DNA of 64,000 bases from Streptomyces sp. V4I2 (GCF_030817655.1 NZ_JAUSZM010000003.1:10230001-10294000); one strand, 5' to 3'; shown: positions 34,661-44,004, counted from the first letter of the stretch. The notes: generated from the letters alone by a model not told the origin. Program-made: numbers and translations.

Positions 34661-35913
34661 TGCTCAGCGTAATCAACGACGACGGTTCCACGCCGAACGG
34701 CTCCCTCATTGACGAGATCGTCAGGGAGGGCGCCCGGCGGATGCTCGCGGCGGCCCTGGAAGCGGAAGTCAACGCGTATATAGCCGAGTTGGCCGACCAG
34801 CGGGATGAGACAGGCCGACGGCTCGTGGTCCGCAACGGCTACCACCAGCCCAGGAAGGTCACCACCGCGGCGGGGGTGGTCGAGGTGAAGGCCCCGCGCG
34901 TGAACGACAAGCGAGTCGATGCCGAGACGGGCGAGCGTAAGCGGTTCTCCTCCGCGATCCTGCCGCCGTGGTGCCGCAAGTCACCGAAGATCAGCGAGGT
35001 GCTGCCGCTGCTCTACCTGCACGGCCTGTCCTCGGGGGACTTCGTTCCGGCGCTGGAGCAGTTCCTGGGCAGCTCGGCCGGCCTCTCGCCCGCGACGGTC
35101 ACCCGGCTCACGCAGCAGTGGCAGGCCGACCACGCCGCGTTCATGGACCGCGACCTCGCGGAGGTCGACTACGTGTACGTGTGGGCTGATGGCATCCATC
35201 TCAACGTCCGCCTGGAGGAGGCCAGGGCCTGCGTACTCGTCCTGGTCGGCGTGCGCGCCGACGGCTCGAAGGAGCTGGTCGCGCTCAAGGACGGCTACCG
35301 CGAGTCCGCCGAGCCCTGGGCTGACCTGATGCGCGACTGCGCCCGCCGGGGCATGCGCGCCCCCGTCCTCGCGGTCGGCGATGGGGCCCTGGGCTTCTGG
35401 AAGGCCCTGGCCGAGGTGTTCCCCGAAACCCGCGAGCAAAGGTGCTGGGTTCACAAAATCGCAAATGTGCTCGACGTCATGCCGAAGTCCGCGCAGCCGG
35501 GCGCAAAGAAGGCCATCCAGGACATCTACAACGCCGAGGACAAACAGCACGCTCAAGCGGCGATCAAGACGTACGCCCAGCTCTACGGCACGAAGTTCCC
35601 CAAGGCCGTCAAGAAGATCACCGACGACGAAGCTGAGCTGCTGGCGTTCTTCGACTTCCCTGCCGAGCACTGGATCCACCTGCGGACGACAAACCCCATC
35701 GAGTCCACGTTCTCCACCGTGAGGCTGCGGACCAAGGTCACGCGTGGGGCCGGCTCCCGCACCGCCGCCCTGGCCATGGTCTTCAAGCTCGTCGAGTCCG
35801 CCCAGGCCCGCTGGCGGGCAGTGAACGCGCCCCACCTCGTCGGCCTCGTCCGTGCCGGAGCCCGCTTCGAACGCGGTCAGCTCGTCGAGCGTCCCGAACT
35901 CAGCGCCGCCTGA
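34661..35913 (+). pseudogene. IS256-family transposase, 5' end replaced by intron sequence
   Basis: The transposase body is complete from about RLLSVINDDGSTPNGSLIDE. The N-terminal block VRNGYHQPRKVTTAAG is followed by the DDE core: Asp in YVWADGIHL, Asp in LAVGDGALGFW and Glu in TTNPIESTFSTVR. The normal first 20 or so codons and start are missing; upstream is the group II intron. A continuous frame from 34600 begins inside domain V, so any product would have an intron-encoded leader. A right-end repeat probably lies near 35928-35955. Confidence 0.8.
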
Positions 35914-35998
35914 GCCACCTCAACCGATCTGCAACCCTTGATAAGGATTGAACTATAGGCGCGTGTGCCAGCGTTGCCGCGCTGCGGGGAGGGAAGCA

Positions 35999-36448
35999 AT
36001 GACGGTTCGCGTTGCGACGCAGGAGGATTCGGCGGTCATCTACCGCCTGCTCTGCGACTTTGCCACCAGTTATCAGCCCGAACGCGCGATCTTCGACCAC
36101 CGCACGTTCCCACGTGTCCTCAAGGCCGCCGCGGACGGCGCGGCCGAGCTTCTGGTCGCTGAGCTGAACGGCACCGTGGTCGGCTACGTTCTGGCTGCTC
36201 GACTGCCGACCCTGTTCGCAGGCGGAACCGTTCTGGACATTCTGGAGCTGACCGTCGATGCAGCCCACCGAGGCCACGGCATGGGATCGCTCCTGGTCCA
36301 CGCTGTTATCACCAGGGCCGAGCAGGCCGACGACGTTGAGGTGACGGTGCCTACCCGCCGAGCGGCTGGGTTCTACAGCCGCCTGGGGTTCACCGAAACT
36401 GCCACCTACCTGAAATACGCACCAGGCCGTGCGGCTGTCCACCGATAG
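35999..36448 (+). CDS. GNAT-family N-acetyltransferase
   Basis: The protein is 149 residues. The acetyl-CoA pyrophosphate loop is HRGHGMGSLLVHAVI (Q/RxxGxG/A type). The flanking strands VLDILELTVDAAHR and RRAAGFYSRLGFTETATYL are typical of GNAT. ATG 35999 follows GGGAGGGA by about 5 bp; upstream in-frame codons lack family similarity. The substrate is unknown. It is followed closely by the DUF1737 gene. Confidence 0.88.
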   Translation: MTVRVATQEDSAVIYRLLCDFATSYQPERAIFDHRTFPRVLKAAADGAAELLVAELNGTVVGYVLAARLPTLFAGGTVLDILELTVDAAHRGHGMGSLLVHAVITRAEQADDVEVTVPTRRAAGFYSRLGFTETATYLKYAPGRAAVHR

Positions 36449-36480
36449 GCAATCGGAGTGAGTCTGAGATCCTTGCCCTC

Positions 36481-36666
36481 ATGGGCACGCCACCAGGCGG
36501 ATTGCCCACCTATCGAGTCTTGACCGGTCCAGATGATGAAACGTTCTGCCGACGCGTGAGCGAGGCGATTGGCCTTGGCTACGAACTGCACGAAGGCCCC
36601 GCCGTCACTTTCAATCGTGAAAACGTCATCGTCGCTCAGGCACTGGTCTGGCCGACAAGGCAGTAA
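36481..36666 (+). CDS. DUF1737-domain small protein
   Basis: The protein is 61 residues. The block YRVLTGPDDETFCRRVSEAI, then GYELHEGPAVTF and VIVAQALVW fills the whole protein and matches the DUF1737 family as I know it. Function unknown. It lies 32 bp past the GNAT gene on the same strand and may be co-transcribed. Confidence 0.75.
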   Translation: MGTPPGGLPTYRVLTGPDDETFCRRVSEAIGLGYELHEGPAVTFNRENVIVAQALVWPTRQ

Positions 36667-36726
36667 CGGCCTTGGGGTAGCGGTGGTCATGGTCGGCCCG
36701 CCATCCACAACTCTTGACAATGGCTC

Positions 36727-37027
36727 GATCTGGGACAATCTGAATGTTCATCGCTGCAGTCGATTACGTGAGTACGCGGCGGAGCATGACTGGCTCACCA
36801 TCGTCCAGCTGCCCAGCTATGCACCCGACCTCAATCCGGTCGAGGGCATCTGGTCATTGCTCCGGCGCAGCACCACTGCCAACGTCGTCTTCCGCGACCG
36901 CGACCACCTCGTCCAAGCGGTCCGCGGCGGCCTGCGCCGCATCCAACAACGCACCGACCTCATCGAGGGTTGCCTCGCCGAAACCGGCCTCTTGCTCAAC
37001 ACGACAACTGAACGGAAAGGTCAGTAG
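36727..37027 (+). pseudogene. IS630-family transposase, C-terminal fragment
   Basis: The reading SIWDNLNVHRCSRLREYAAE (second Asp of the DDE triad), then QLPSYAPDLNPVEGIWSLLRR (third residue, Glu) runs to the stop at 37027. The N-terminal two thirds are missing. It is unrelated in detail to the intact IS630 at 20011. Confidence 0.75.
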
Positions 37028-37121
37028 GTGCGGCCGGGATCGCCTCATGGCCGTGCTCGTTCAGCTTGGTGACCACCTGCGAACCGATGAGCCCGGTTCC
37101 GCCGACTACTACAACCTTCAT
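37028..37121 (-). pseudogene. NmrA/SDR-like NAD(P)-binding protein, N-terminal stub
   Basis: From ATG 37121: MKVVVVGGTGLIGSQVVTKL, then NEHGHEAIPAA, after which the frame meets the IS630 fragment. Only the first Rossmann motif remains. It resembles the start of the gene at 49853. Confidence 0.6.
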
Positions 37122-37378
37122 CTGCATTCCTTCCGAAGACTTTCACTCGCAACTCGGACGACACACCGAGTTGCTCTCTACAAGCGGCGACGGCACCGTC
37201 AACCGCACGGTGGGCCCGATCAGGGTGAGGCAGCTACGCGGACCAGGCTAACCGATAACGCCCATGCCGGACTAATGTACCCAAGTCCCTTTATCCTCGT
37301 ATCTCTTGCCATATCTAGGACCTGTGTACGGGCCAGTATGAGAATCATGTTTCGAATTACTCTTCCGGCCCAGCTTGT

Positions 37379-37795
37379 CTACTCGGGCAGTCCGGGCTGA
37401 CCGGTTGACCCCTGCCGCACGGTGGAGAGGGTCACCACCGAGACACTATTTGTCAGCAGTCGATGCACCGGACAGCGGCCAGCCACTGCCAGGAGCCGTT
37501 CTGACTGGGAAGGTTCAAGTTCGCCGGAGAGGTGGATCTCTTTGATGATCTCTGCATCCGAACCGAACGTGAGGTCTACGTCGACTTGACGCAACGGCCA
37601 GCTGTGCCGGTCGGCATAGGCGCGTACCGCCATTGAGGTACAAGACCCAAGCGCCGCCAGCAGCAGCTCTCCTGGGGTAGGACCGGTGTCGGAACTGACG
37701 GGCTCCGGTTCATCGGATCTCAGAAGGTGGCTGCCGATCACAACGGTGCGGGCAAGGCGTCTTCCCTCGCTGACAGAAACGGTGCGCGTGGACAT
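37379..37795 (-). CDS. OsmC-family protein
   Basis: The protein is 138 residues. OsmC/Ohr proteins reduce organic hydroperoxides through two cysteines; both are present (LGSCTSMAVRAYADRH and AGRCPVHRLL). It is short and belongs to the YhfA/OsmC-like branch rather than Ohr. GGAGAGG lies 7 bp before ATG 37795. The ECF41-type promoter at 37879-37905 lies 84 bp upstream, linking it to the sigma-factor regulon of the stress island. Confidence 0.88.
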   Translation of the reverse strand: MSTRTVSVSEGRRLARTVVIGSHLLRSDEPEPVSSDTGPTPGELLLAALGSCTSMAVRAYADRHSWPLRQVDVDLTFGSDAEIIKEIHLSGELEPSQSERLLAVAGRCPVHRLLTNSVSVVTLSTVRQGSTGQPGLPE

Positions 37796-37878
37796 CAGTC
37801 AACCTCTCCGTGGGAGGACAAGCGATTTGCAACCTTCGCGCCGCTGGGCACGGGCACGAACCTCGGCGCTACCAGTAA

Positions 37879-37905
37879 GACAACGCTCACCGTGCGGGTG
37901 TGACA
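37879..37905 (-). promoter_or_regulatory. ECF41-type promoter before the OsmC gene
   Basis: On the minus strand TGTCACA (37905-37899), 16 bp, TGTC (37882-37879). The expected transcript start is near 37872. Confidence 0.75.
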
Positions 37906-38062
37906 CAGATCCCCGGCAGCGGGGGATCTCCCTCGCAAGCGGCCGCGTCCTGTCGGTGAAAGACGGAACCGGTGGGACGTGTGGGTGCGGTCGACATCCG
38001 CGCCGGCCGGCCGTCACCCGCCGGGACCGGGATGAGTGTGGGCGGTAAGCCTGGCTCAGTAG

Positions 38063-38099
38063 TGCCTGCCCCGAGCGGGCCGGGCACTCGGGACAGGCA
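38063..38099 (-). terminator. hairpin after the SsgA-like gene
   Basis: TGCCTGCCCCGAG pairs with CTCGGGACAGGCA (one mismatch), 46 bp past the SsgA-like stop. The rest of the 37796-38144 spacer holds only the OsmC promoter. Confidence 0.6.
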
Positions 38100-38144
38100 T
38101 TTGTTCCGCTCACGACTCACAGCACCGGGAGACCGTCTCGCTTG

Positions 38145-38651
38145 TCATGTTTCGTTCAGGAGTTGGGCGGTGGCACTTTGAATGTCCAGATAACGCGTCT
38201 CTTCTCCCAGAGGTACAACCGCCAAGGTGCGTTCAAGGAAGGCCTTGATCACTATCGCCGGTGCGGCGACCAGGTCTGTTGAGTCCCCCGAGTGCAGAGA
38301 GATGAATACAAGCTCCGCACCTCGGATCCTGGAGGGCCAGATCTGCACGTCGCCGAAACCACTGAGCCGCTGCAGACCGGACACCAGGAGTTCGCGGCCG
38401 AATGTCCACTCGACGGACCTATCGGTGCCCACATTGAACTCCAGGCCCACTGAGAAAGGTTCGGCGCTGTCATACCGAAGGTCTGTTGTCGCCTGCGGGT
38501 ATTTTTGATCTTGAACTAGTCGCACGAGCGTGCGGCAGGTCACCGTGTCGCATCCGATTCCCTTACGCTCCGCGTGGACACCTTCGTGGCGGTGGTTTTC
38601 CGCGTCAGCACACCCGCGATCGTCGTCGGTGTCGAAGGTGTTCCCGCTCAT
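38145..38651 (-). CDS. SsgA-like sporulation/cell-division family protein
   Basis: The protein is 168 residues. SsgA-like proteins are small actinomycete proteins that direct septum and wall assembly during sporulation. The family core is visible: DLRYDSAEPFSVGLEF, then VEWTFGRELLVSGLQ and IKAFLERTLAVVPLGEE. The N-terminal 35 residues are extra and acidic. ATG 38651 is preferred because AGGAAGG is at the right distance; ATG 38660 is too close to it. The usual partner genes (ssgR, ssgB) are not near, so this is an orphan member. Confidence 0.78.
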   Translation of the reverse strand: MSGNTFDTDDDRGCADAENHRHEGVHAERKGIGCDTVTCRTLVRLVQDQKYPQATTDLRYDSAEPFSVGLEFNVGTDRSVEWTFGRELLVSGLQRLSGFGDVQIWPSRIRGAELVFISLHSGDSTDLVAAPAIVIKAFLERTLAVVPLGEETRYLDIQSATAQLLNET

Positions 38652-39035
38652 CAGTGTCATCCCTTCCTGTTTTTCCCGGACCGCCGGGTGCTCAGCACAC
38701 CCGCGCAGCGCGGTGAAGTGTGCGCCGAGTGGATCGGAGACTTCGCACCTCTGCACCGGGGCGATCGGGCTACTGCAAGTCTCGGGTCGGTCAAGCTCTG
38801 AGACATCAGTCATCTGACTATCGGAAGAGGGCGGGACGGTCGGACGTTGAAGCCTCTTGATGTTCGTGCTGGCCCAGAGAGATACCCGCCTCTCCTGACG
38901 CGGCATGCTGATCGGGCGGCAGCTCCGTCCGCCTTCCGACTGCTGTCGCCGTTCCGTGAACCGTGACCCCCTATCGGTCGATGAAAAGTGACCCCTTCCG
39001 TGATCAAGTGATCAGTCTGGCTCCATGGGAGTCAG

Positions 39036-40283
39036 GTGGAAGAGGTGATCGGTGTGGAGGACTGGGCTGAGATCCGGCGGCTCCACCGTGCGGAGGGCAT
39101 GTCGATCAAGGGGATCGCGCGGCATCTGGGGATCGCCCGGAACACCGTGCGGCGGGCTGTGGCCAGCGACGATCCGCCGAAGTGCCGGCGGGCGCCGAGG
39201 GGCTCGATCGTGGACGCGGTAGAGCCGGCGATCCGTGAGTTGCTGGCCCAGTATCCGCGGATGCCCGCCACTGTGATTGCCGAGCGGATCGGGTGGGAAC
39301 GGTCGTTGTCGGTGCTGAAGCGGCGGGTGCGGGAACTGCGGCCGGTGTATTTGCCGGCGGATCCGGTCTCCCGGACGGCGTATCAGCCCGGCGAGCTGGC
39401 CCAGTGTGACCTGTGGTTCCCGCCAGCGGACATCCCTCTGGGCTTCGGGCAGACCGGGCGCCCGCCGGTGCTGGTGATGGTGGCTGGGTACTCGCGGGTG
39501 ATGACCGCGCGGATGCTGCCGTCGAGGCAGGCCGCCGATCTGGTGAGCGGGCACTGGGACCTGCTGTCCGGCTGGAATGCGGTGCCCCGGGCGTTGGTCT
39601 GGGACAACGAGGCGGCCATCGGTCGCCGCCGCGAGGGGCGGGTCGTGCTCGGTCATGAGTTCGCAGCCCTAGCCGGGCTGCTGGCCTGCAAGGTGATCTT
39701 GTGCCGGCCCCGCGACCCGGAGGCCAAGGGGCTGGTCGAGCGGGCCAACGGCTACCTGGAAACGTCATTCCTGCCCGGCAGGGTGTTCACTTCCCCGGCC
39801 GACTTCAACACGCAGCTGGCCGCATGGCTCGAGGTCGCCAACCGACGAGTGCACCGCACCCTGGATGCCCGCCCGGCCGAGCGGTGGGAGGCCGACCGGG
39901 CCGCGATGCTGCCGCTGCCGCCGACCGCACCGCCGCGCTGGTGGCAGACCTCGGTGCGGATCGGCCGGGACCACTACATCCGCCTGGACACCTGCGACTA
40001 CTCCGTCCACCCGGCCGCGATCGGACGGATCGTGCGCATCGAGGCGGACACCGAAACGGTGCGGGCCCACCTGGACGGCCGCCTGGTCGCCGAACATACG
40101 CGCTGCTGGGCCCGCCACCAGACACTGACCGACCCCGACCACGCCGATGCCGCCACGGCGATGCGGCACCAGTACCGCCAGACCGGTGGGGTCGGCGCCG
40201 CGGCGGTGGAGGTCGCACAGCCGGATCTGCCGGCCTACGACCGCGTCTTCCAGCTGATCGAGGGCGGCGGAGGACAGGAGTAA
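39036..40283 (+). CDS. istA: IS21 transposase IstA
   Basis: The protein is 415 residues. The N-terminal helix-turn-helix (MSIKGIARHLGIARNTVRRAV) is followed by an integrase-like DDE core: Asp in LAQCDLWFPP, Asp in ALVWDNEAAIG and Glu in AKGLVERANGYLE. The C-terminal Mu-type beta-barrel includes YIRLDTCDYSVHP. GTG start. Followed by istB after 5 bp. Confidence 0.93.
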   Translation: MEEVIGVEDWAEIRRLHRAEGMSIKGIARHLGIARNTVRRAVASDDPPKCRRAPRGSIVDAVEPAIRELLAQYPRMPATVIAERIGWERSLSVLKRRVRELRPVYLPADPVSRTAYQPGELAQCDLWFPPADIPLGFGQTGRPPVLVMVAGYSRVMTARMLPSRQAADLVSGHWDLLSGWNAVPRALVWDNEAAIGRRREGRVVLGHEFAALAGLLACKVILCRPRDPEAKGLVERANGYLETSFLPGRVFTSPADFNTQLAAWLEVANRRVHRTLDARPAERWEADRAAMLPLPPTAPPRWWQTSVRIGRDHYIRLDTCDYSVHPAAIGRIVRIEADTETVRAHLDGRLVAEHTRCWARHQTLTDPDHADAATAMRHQYRQTGGVGAAAVEVAQPDLPAYDRVFQLIEGGGGQE

Positions 40284-40288
40284 ATGCC

Positions 40289-41077
40289 ATGGCCACCCGC
40301 ACCACCACATCCCGGGACGTCGCCGCCGAACTTGCCTTCCTCAGCCGTGCATTGAAGGCACCAGCCCTGCTGGACGCTGCCGACCGGCTCGCCGAACGCG
40401 CCACCGCCGAGTCCTGGACACATCAGGAATACCTGGCCGCCTGCCTGCAGCGCGAGGTCGCCGCCCGCGAGGCCCACGGCGGCGAAGGCCGCATCCGCGC
40501 GGCCCGTTTCCCCGCCCGCAAGACCCTGGAGGAGTTCGACTTCACCCACCTGCGCGGGCTGAAACGGGAGGCGGTGGCCCACCTGGGCACCCTGGACTTC
40601 ATCACCGGCAAGGAGAACGTGGTCTTCCTCGGCCCGCCCGGCACCGGCAAGACCCACCTGGCCATCGCCCTGGGCATCCGTGCCTGTCAGGCCGGACACC
40701 GCGTCGCGTTCGCCACCGCCTCCCAGTGGGTCGACCGCCTGGCCGCCGCCCACGCCACCGGCAAGCTGCAGGACGAACTCCTGCGGCTGGCACGCGTCCC
40801 CGTTCTGGTGATCGATGAGGTCGGCTACATCCCGTTCGAACCGCAAGCGGCGAACCTGTTCTTCCAGCTGATCTCCGGCCGCTACGAACGCGCGTCCGTG
40901 ATCGTGACCAGCAACAAACCGTTCGGACGCTGGGGAGAGGTCTTCAGCGACGACACCGTCGCCGCCGCCATGATCGACCGTCTCGTCCATCACGCCGATG
41001 TGCTCTCCTTGAAGGGAGACTCCTACCGGCTCAAAGACCGCGACATCGGCCGAACACCGAGCGCGGCAACCGGGTGA
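40289..41077 (+). CDS. istB: IS21 helper ATPase IstB
   Basis: The protein is 262 residues. AAA+ motifs are intact: Walker A LGPPGTGKTHLAIALG and Walker B PVLVIDEVGYIPF, with sensor region IVTSNKPFGRWGEVF. The ATG at 40289 has GGACAGGAG upstream, overlapping the istA end. With IstA it forms an apparently complete IS21. Confidence 0.93.
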   Translation: MATRTTTSRDVAAELAFLSRALKAPALLDAADRLAERATAESWTHQEYLAACLQREVAAREAHGGEGRIRAARFPARKTLEEFDFTHLRGLKREAVAHLGTLDFITGKENVVFLGPPGTGKTHLAIALGIRACQAGHRVAFATASQWVDRLAAAHATGKLQDELLRLARVPVLVIDEVGYIPFEPQAANLFFQLISGRYERASVIVTSNKPFGRWGEVFSDDTVAAAMIDRLVHHADVLSLKGDSYRLKDRDIGRTPSAATG

Positions 41078-41356
41078 ACAACTGCACACGGGGTCAAAAG
41101 TCACCGACCCCAAAGGGGTCCAGGTTCAGAGACCGCCGACAACTGCTGTGGTCCACTGCGCGGCGCGGTCGGACAAGGGCGATGCGCGCAGGGCGCGGCA
41201 GCGACTGGTCCAGTTCAGGATGCGCTCGTGGCAGGAAGCCGGCCCCTCCAGACAAGCGGCCGCCCATGCAGCAGCCGCCGGTGGGGAGAGGCATCTGTGG
41301 TACCGACCTCCGAGCCCGCAGTAGGGGCCCGCACGCCACCGGACCAACCGATGACG

Positions 41357-41383
41357 TGTCACAACGAGCAGTTTCGGCTTGTC
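41357..41383 (+). promoter_or_regulatory. ECF41-type promoter before a 63-residue gene
   Basis: TGTCACA (41357-41363), 16 bp, TGTC (41380-41383). The expected transcript start (about 41390) is only about 5 bases before ATG 41395. Between the IS21 end and this promoter (41123-41356) I see no gene. Confidence 0.72.
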
Positions 41384-41394
41384 TTCATAGGTGA

Positions 41395-41586
41395 ATGCAC
41401 CGCGGCTATCACGTGCTCGCCGTACCGTCATGGGAGCGCAAGGTCCGCGTGCTGGCTGTCTGGATGACCGCCGCGCTCTACGGACGTGACATCGTCTCCC
41501 TGGCCTCGGTCCAGCATCCCCGGGAGGCCTTCGTGGCTCGGGGCAATCCACGCCGGAGTGAGCAGCCCGAGGCCGCCGCCCCGTGA
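41395..41586 (+). CDS. 63-residue protein resembling the tail of FAD/NAD(P) oxidoreductases
   Basis: The sequence YHVLAVPSWERKVRVLAVWM, then GRDIVSLASVQHP resembles the C-terminal membrane-proximal segment of NDH-2-type NAD(P)/FAD oxidoreductases. The catalytic domains are absent. It could be a 3' remnant, but an ECF41-type promoter is placed so that the transcript would begin at its ATG, which argues for a real small, near-leaderless gene. Function unknown. Confidence 0.5.
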   Translation: MHRGYHVLAVPSWERKVRVLAVWMTAALYGRDIVSLASVQHPREAFVARGNPRRSEQPEAAAP

Positions 41587-41904
41587 GTCAGCCGTTGTGG
41601 GCTCCCTGGTGCGGTGACCGACGCGAGGGGGACGCGATCTGAGCCTGCGGGGGAGGCCGACAGCGTAAATCGACGATGCCCTCATCCTGTCGACCAACCC
41701 AGGCAAACAACATCTCAGTGTTTTCGCCACACCGGCGTGCGCAGCCGGAGTGACCTGGCGGGCGGGGCACACTCTCCTCCGGCAGTGCCGACCACGCTTG
41801 TTAGTGGGTATACTGATCACAACGTTCGCGACGTCTGTTCGACACGGTCATCGTGAAGATGTCGCACGTTGGCACCGAGGTCTCAGAGCCGACCTGGTGC
41901 CGTG

Positions 41905-41943
41905 CTCCGGGTGCCGTCCTCCCCCCGTGGACGGTGCCCGGAG
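41905..41943. terminator. hairpin between converging genes
   Basis: CTCCGGGTGCCGTC pairs with GACGGTGCCCGGAG (one mismatch pair) around an 11-base loop. It separates the rightward 63-residue gene and the leftward gene ending at 41986. Confidence 0.65.
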
Positions 41944-41985
41944 TCACGCTGACCAGGTGAACGCAAGGCTTGGTCCCCGGCGGTC

Positions 41986-42621
41986 TCAGGCCAGCTTGGC
42001 GTAGAGGCCGCGCCCCGTCCGCCGGATACGAGAAGTGCCTACCAGCCGGTCCAGGGTGCTGCGGACCGCGTTGATGCTGCCGCTGTCCTTGTCGCGGCCG
42101 AGAGCCGCCGCGACATCCCGGGCCCGCACGTCGGCGTCGCCGGCCCCCTCGAAATACTCCAAAATCTGTTCGGTGAGTTTGCCGTACTTCTTGTCATCGT
42201 CACCGTCATCGTTGGTGTGAGGCCTGGGCGTACGGCTGACCGCGTTGGCTCCGGCCGGGGAGGCGGAGTCCCGCGGACCCCGCCGGCTCACCGCCGGCTG
42301 CTGTTTCTGGACACCACGTGTGATGGTGGCGTCGTCCGCAGATTCCGAGGAGGGGGCGCCCTCCTGCGGGGGCACGGGTGCTGAGGGGCGACGCCGTTTC
42401 GGGGACACCGCAGCCGCCGCGTCGGCTGCCTGCGGCTGGGCACCTCCGTGCATAAGGGCTTCGAGGGCTTCGAGGGCCCGCTGTACGGAGCCGAGATGAG
42501 CGACGACCGCAGCGAGCTCCCTCTCCAGCGCCTGCTTCTGAATCTCCAGGCGGGCCAGATCCTCTTGAAGGCTCTCGGCGGTGATCTCGATATTGTGCGC
42601 CGTGTGGCTTACGGAGACCAT
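41986..42621 (-). CDS. hypothetical coiled-coil / winged-helix protein
   Basis: The protein is 211 residues. An N-terminal coiled coil (about 12-52: SLQEDLARLEIQKQALEREL) is followed by a long disordered, Pro/Ser/Ala-rich linker, then a C-terminal domain (KYGKLTEQILEYFEGAG, VRARDVAAALGRD, VRSTLDRLVGTSRIRRT) that looks like a winged helix of the kind used for DNA binding. AGAGGACAC precedes ATG 42621. I do not recognise a named family. A chromatin or regulatory role is a guess from the domain types. Confidence 0.7.
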   Translation of the reverse strand: MVSVSHTAHNIEITAESLQEDLARLEIQKQALERELAAVVAHLGSVQRALEALEALMHGGAQPQAADAAAAVSPKRRRPSAPVPPQEGAPSSESADDATITRGVQKQQPAVSRRGPRDSASPAGANAVSRTPRPHTNDDGDDDKKYGKLTEQILEYFEGAGDADVRARDVAAALGRDKDSGSINAVRSTLDRLVGTSRIRRTGRGLYAKLA

Positions 42622-43014
42622 GTGTCCTCTTGTCCTCAATACTTTTGCGTGCTCGTTAGGCACACCTCTGGTGCCGCTCGCTCGCCCCATACAATGAGAC
42701 GGGTGCCCCTGAACATCATAGGCGGATCACGTACACAGCGTCACCACCATGTACGGGACAGCTCGCAGTGGTCACTCAAACGAAAGACGGGAACGAGGCC
42801 GACAGCACGGTCAGTCCGGGTGGCGCCCGTCCCCATGCCGGAGGGGACATACAAGCGGGCGGTCCACATCGGACGGTCGGCACATCAGGCCCCCTCCGCG
42901 TGAAGACAGTGGTGTCGGCCGGGCTACCACGGCTTCCGGTCCGTGCGAGAAGATAGTGGCAGTCGGTGACTGTCGGACCCCCAAGACCATGCCTGCTCCC
43001 AGGACCGTGCGGCA
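42622..43014. other. 393-bp spacer
   Basis: It holds the promoter of the leftward coiled-coil gene and the downstream side of the leftward sigma gene. No ECF41-type promoter, hairpin or coding frame with recognisable motifs was found. Confidence 0.4.
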
Positions 43015-43881
43015 CTACCGAGCGGCGCTGGACCGGTTCCATGAACGGAGCTTGTCGGGGTTCAGGATGACCCAGATCTGAACGACGTGGGGCCCGGCGA
43101 CGTCCAGGCTTATGACCCCGGCGACCTGGCGGTCGTAACGAACGACAAGACCGGTACGCCCATTGACTGGATGGGTGTCCAGGGTGGTGCGAGGGTGCCG
43201 GGCAAGCAGTGTCAGCAGGCTGCGGGCGACCTGCTGTCTGCCGTGGACGGGCCGGACCAGGGCTCGTATCTTGCCACCGCCGTCGAAGTAGACGGTCACG
43301 TCCGGTACCAGCAAGGACGCCAATAGCCCGGCTTCCTCCGCCACGCAGGCGTCATGAACCGCGCCGGTCACCGCGTCGTGCTGCTGCGGCGTCGTGGGCC
43401 GTGTGCGCCGGTCCTGCAGACTACGGCGTGCACGGTCGGTTAGCTGCATGCACTCCGGCTGTGGCTGACCGCCGATGTCGGCGACCGTACTCCGCGCCGT
43501 CCCGAAAGCGTCGTTCAGTACGAGCGCCGCCTGCTCGATCGGGGACAGGGATTCCAGCGTGTTCAGCATCACCTGATGAATTTCCTGTGACAGCATCTCG
43601 TACCGCTCCGACGCCGGCTCGCCGACCCTACGTGAATGCTCCCGGTCCGGTTGGGCAAGCCGGTCCACGCATATACCGCCGACGGTCTTCACGAGCCATG
43701 CGCGCGGCTGCACGATCCGCGCCAGCTCATGATCGGACAACCCGTACCACAGCCGATAGGCCTCATCGACGACGTTCTCAGGCCCTGGACCGTTGCCGAG
43801 CATCCAGTACGCGACATCCAACAGGTGTTGCCGTTCCTCCGTCAGCTCCGCGATCGGCACCACCTGACCGACGGGCTTCAT
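43015..43881 (-). CDS. SigJ/ECF41-type sigma factor, divergent copy
   Basis: The protein is 288 residues: sigma region 2 (LLDVAYWMLGNGPGPENVVDEAYRLWY, in part), region 4 (LESLSPIEQAALVLNDAF), then a SnoaL-like C-terminal domain with the family motifs YFDGGGKIR and ILNPDKL. The linker motif WLP, usual in this group, is absent, and region 4's recognition helix is unusual (VADIGGQPQPECMQLTDRARR). ATG 43881 was chosen because AGGAAGG is 6 bp upstream; an ATG two codons earlier overlaps it. An ECF41-type promoter at 44005-44031 suggests it is activated by itself or its paralog. Confidence 0.85.
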   Translation of the reverse strand: MKPVGQVVPIAELTEERQHLLDVAYWMLGNGPGPENVVDEAYRLWYGLSDHELARIVQPRAWLVKTVGGICVDRLAQPDREHSRRVGEPASERYEMLSQEIHQVMLNTLESLSPIEQAALVLNDAFGTARSTVADIGGQPQPECMQLTDRARRSLQDRRTRPTTPQQHDAVTGAVHDACVAEEAGLLASLLVPDVTVYFDGGGKIRALVRPVHGRQQVARSLLTLLARHPRTTLDTHPVNGRTGLVVRYDRQVAGVISLDVAGPHVVQIWVILNPDKLRSWNRSSAAR

Positions 43882-44004
43882 GCGCATCCTTCCTCTCGGA
43901 TACCACTTCAGCGGCTCCGCCGTCCCGTCGGCGGATACCTACTGTGACGAGTCCGCACCAGAGGAAGTTGAACGGCAGACGATGAGGCCCTGGTACGCGA
44001 CAGA

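Larger units (their letters stand above)
38964..41122. mobile_element. IS21-family insertion sequence
   Basis: Inverted ends have the form GACCCC…GGTCG.TGA…TGACCCC: left at about 38964-38995, right as the complement of about 41091-41122. It carries full-length istA and istB in the usual tandem order. No target repeat was confirmed. Confidence 0.85.

Noticed and set aside
39701..40283. Long N-terminal extension of IstB within istA
   Set aside because: An out-of-frame overlap with istA; the ATG at 40289 has its own ribosome site.
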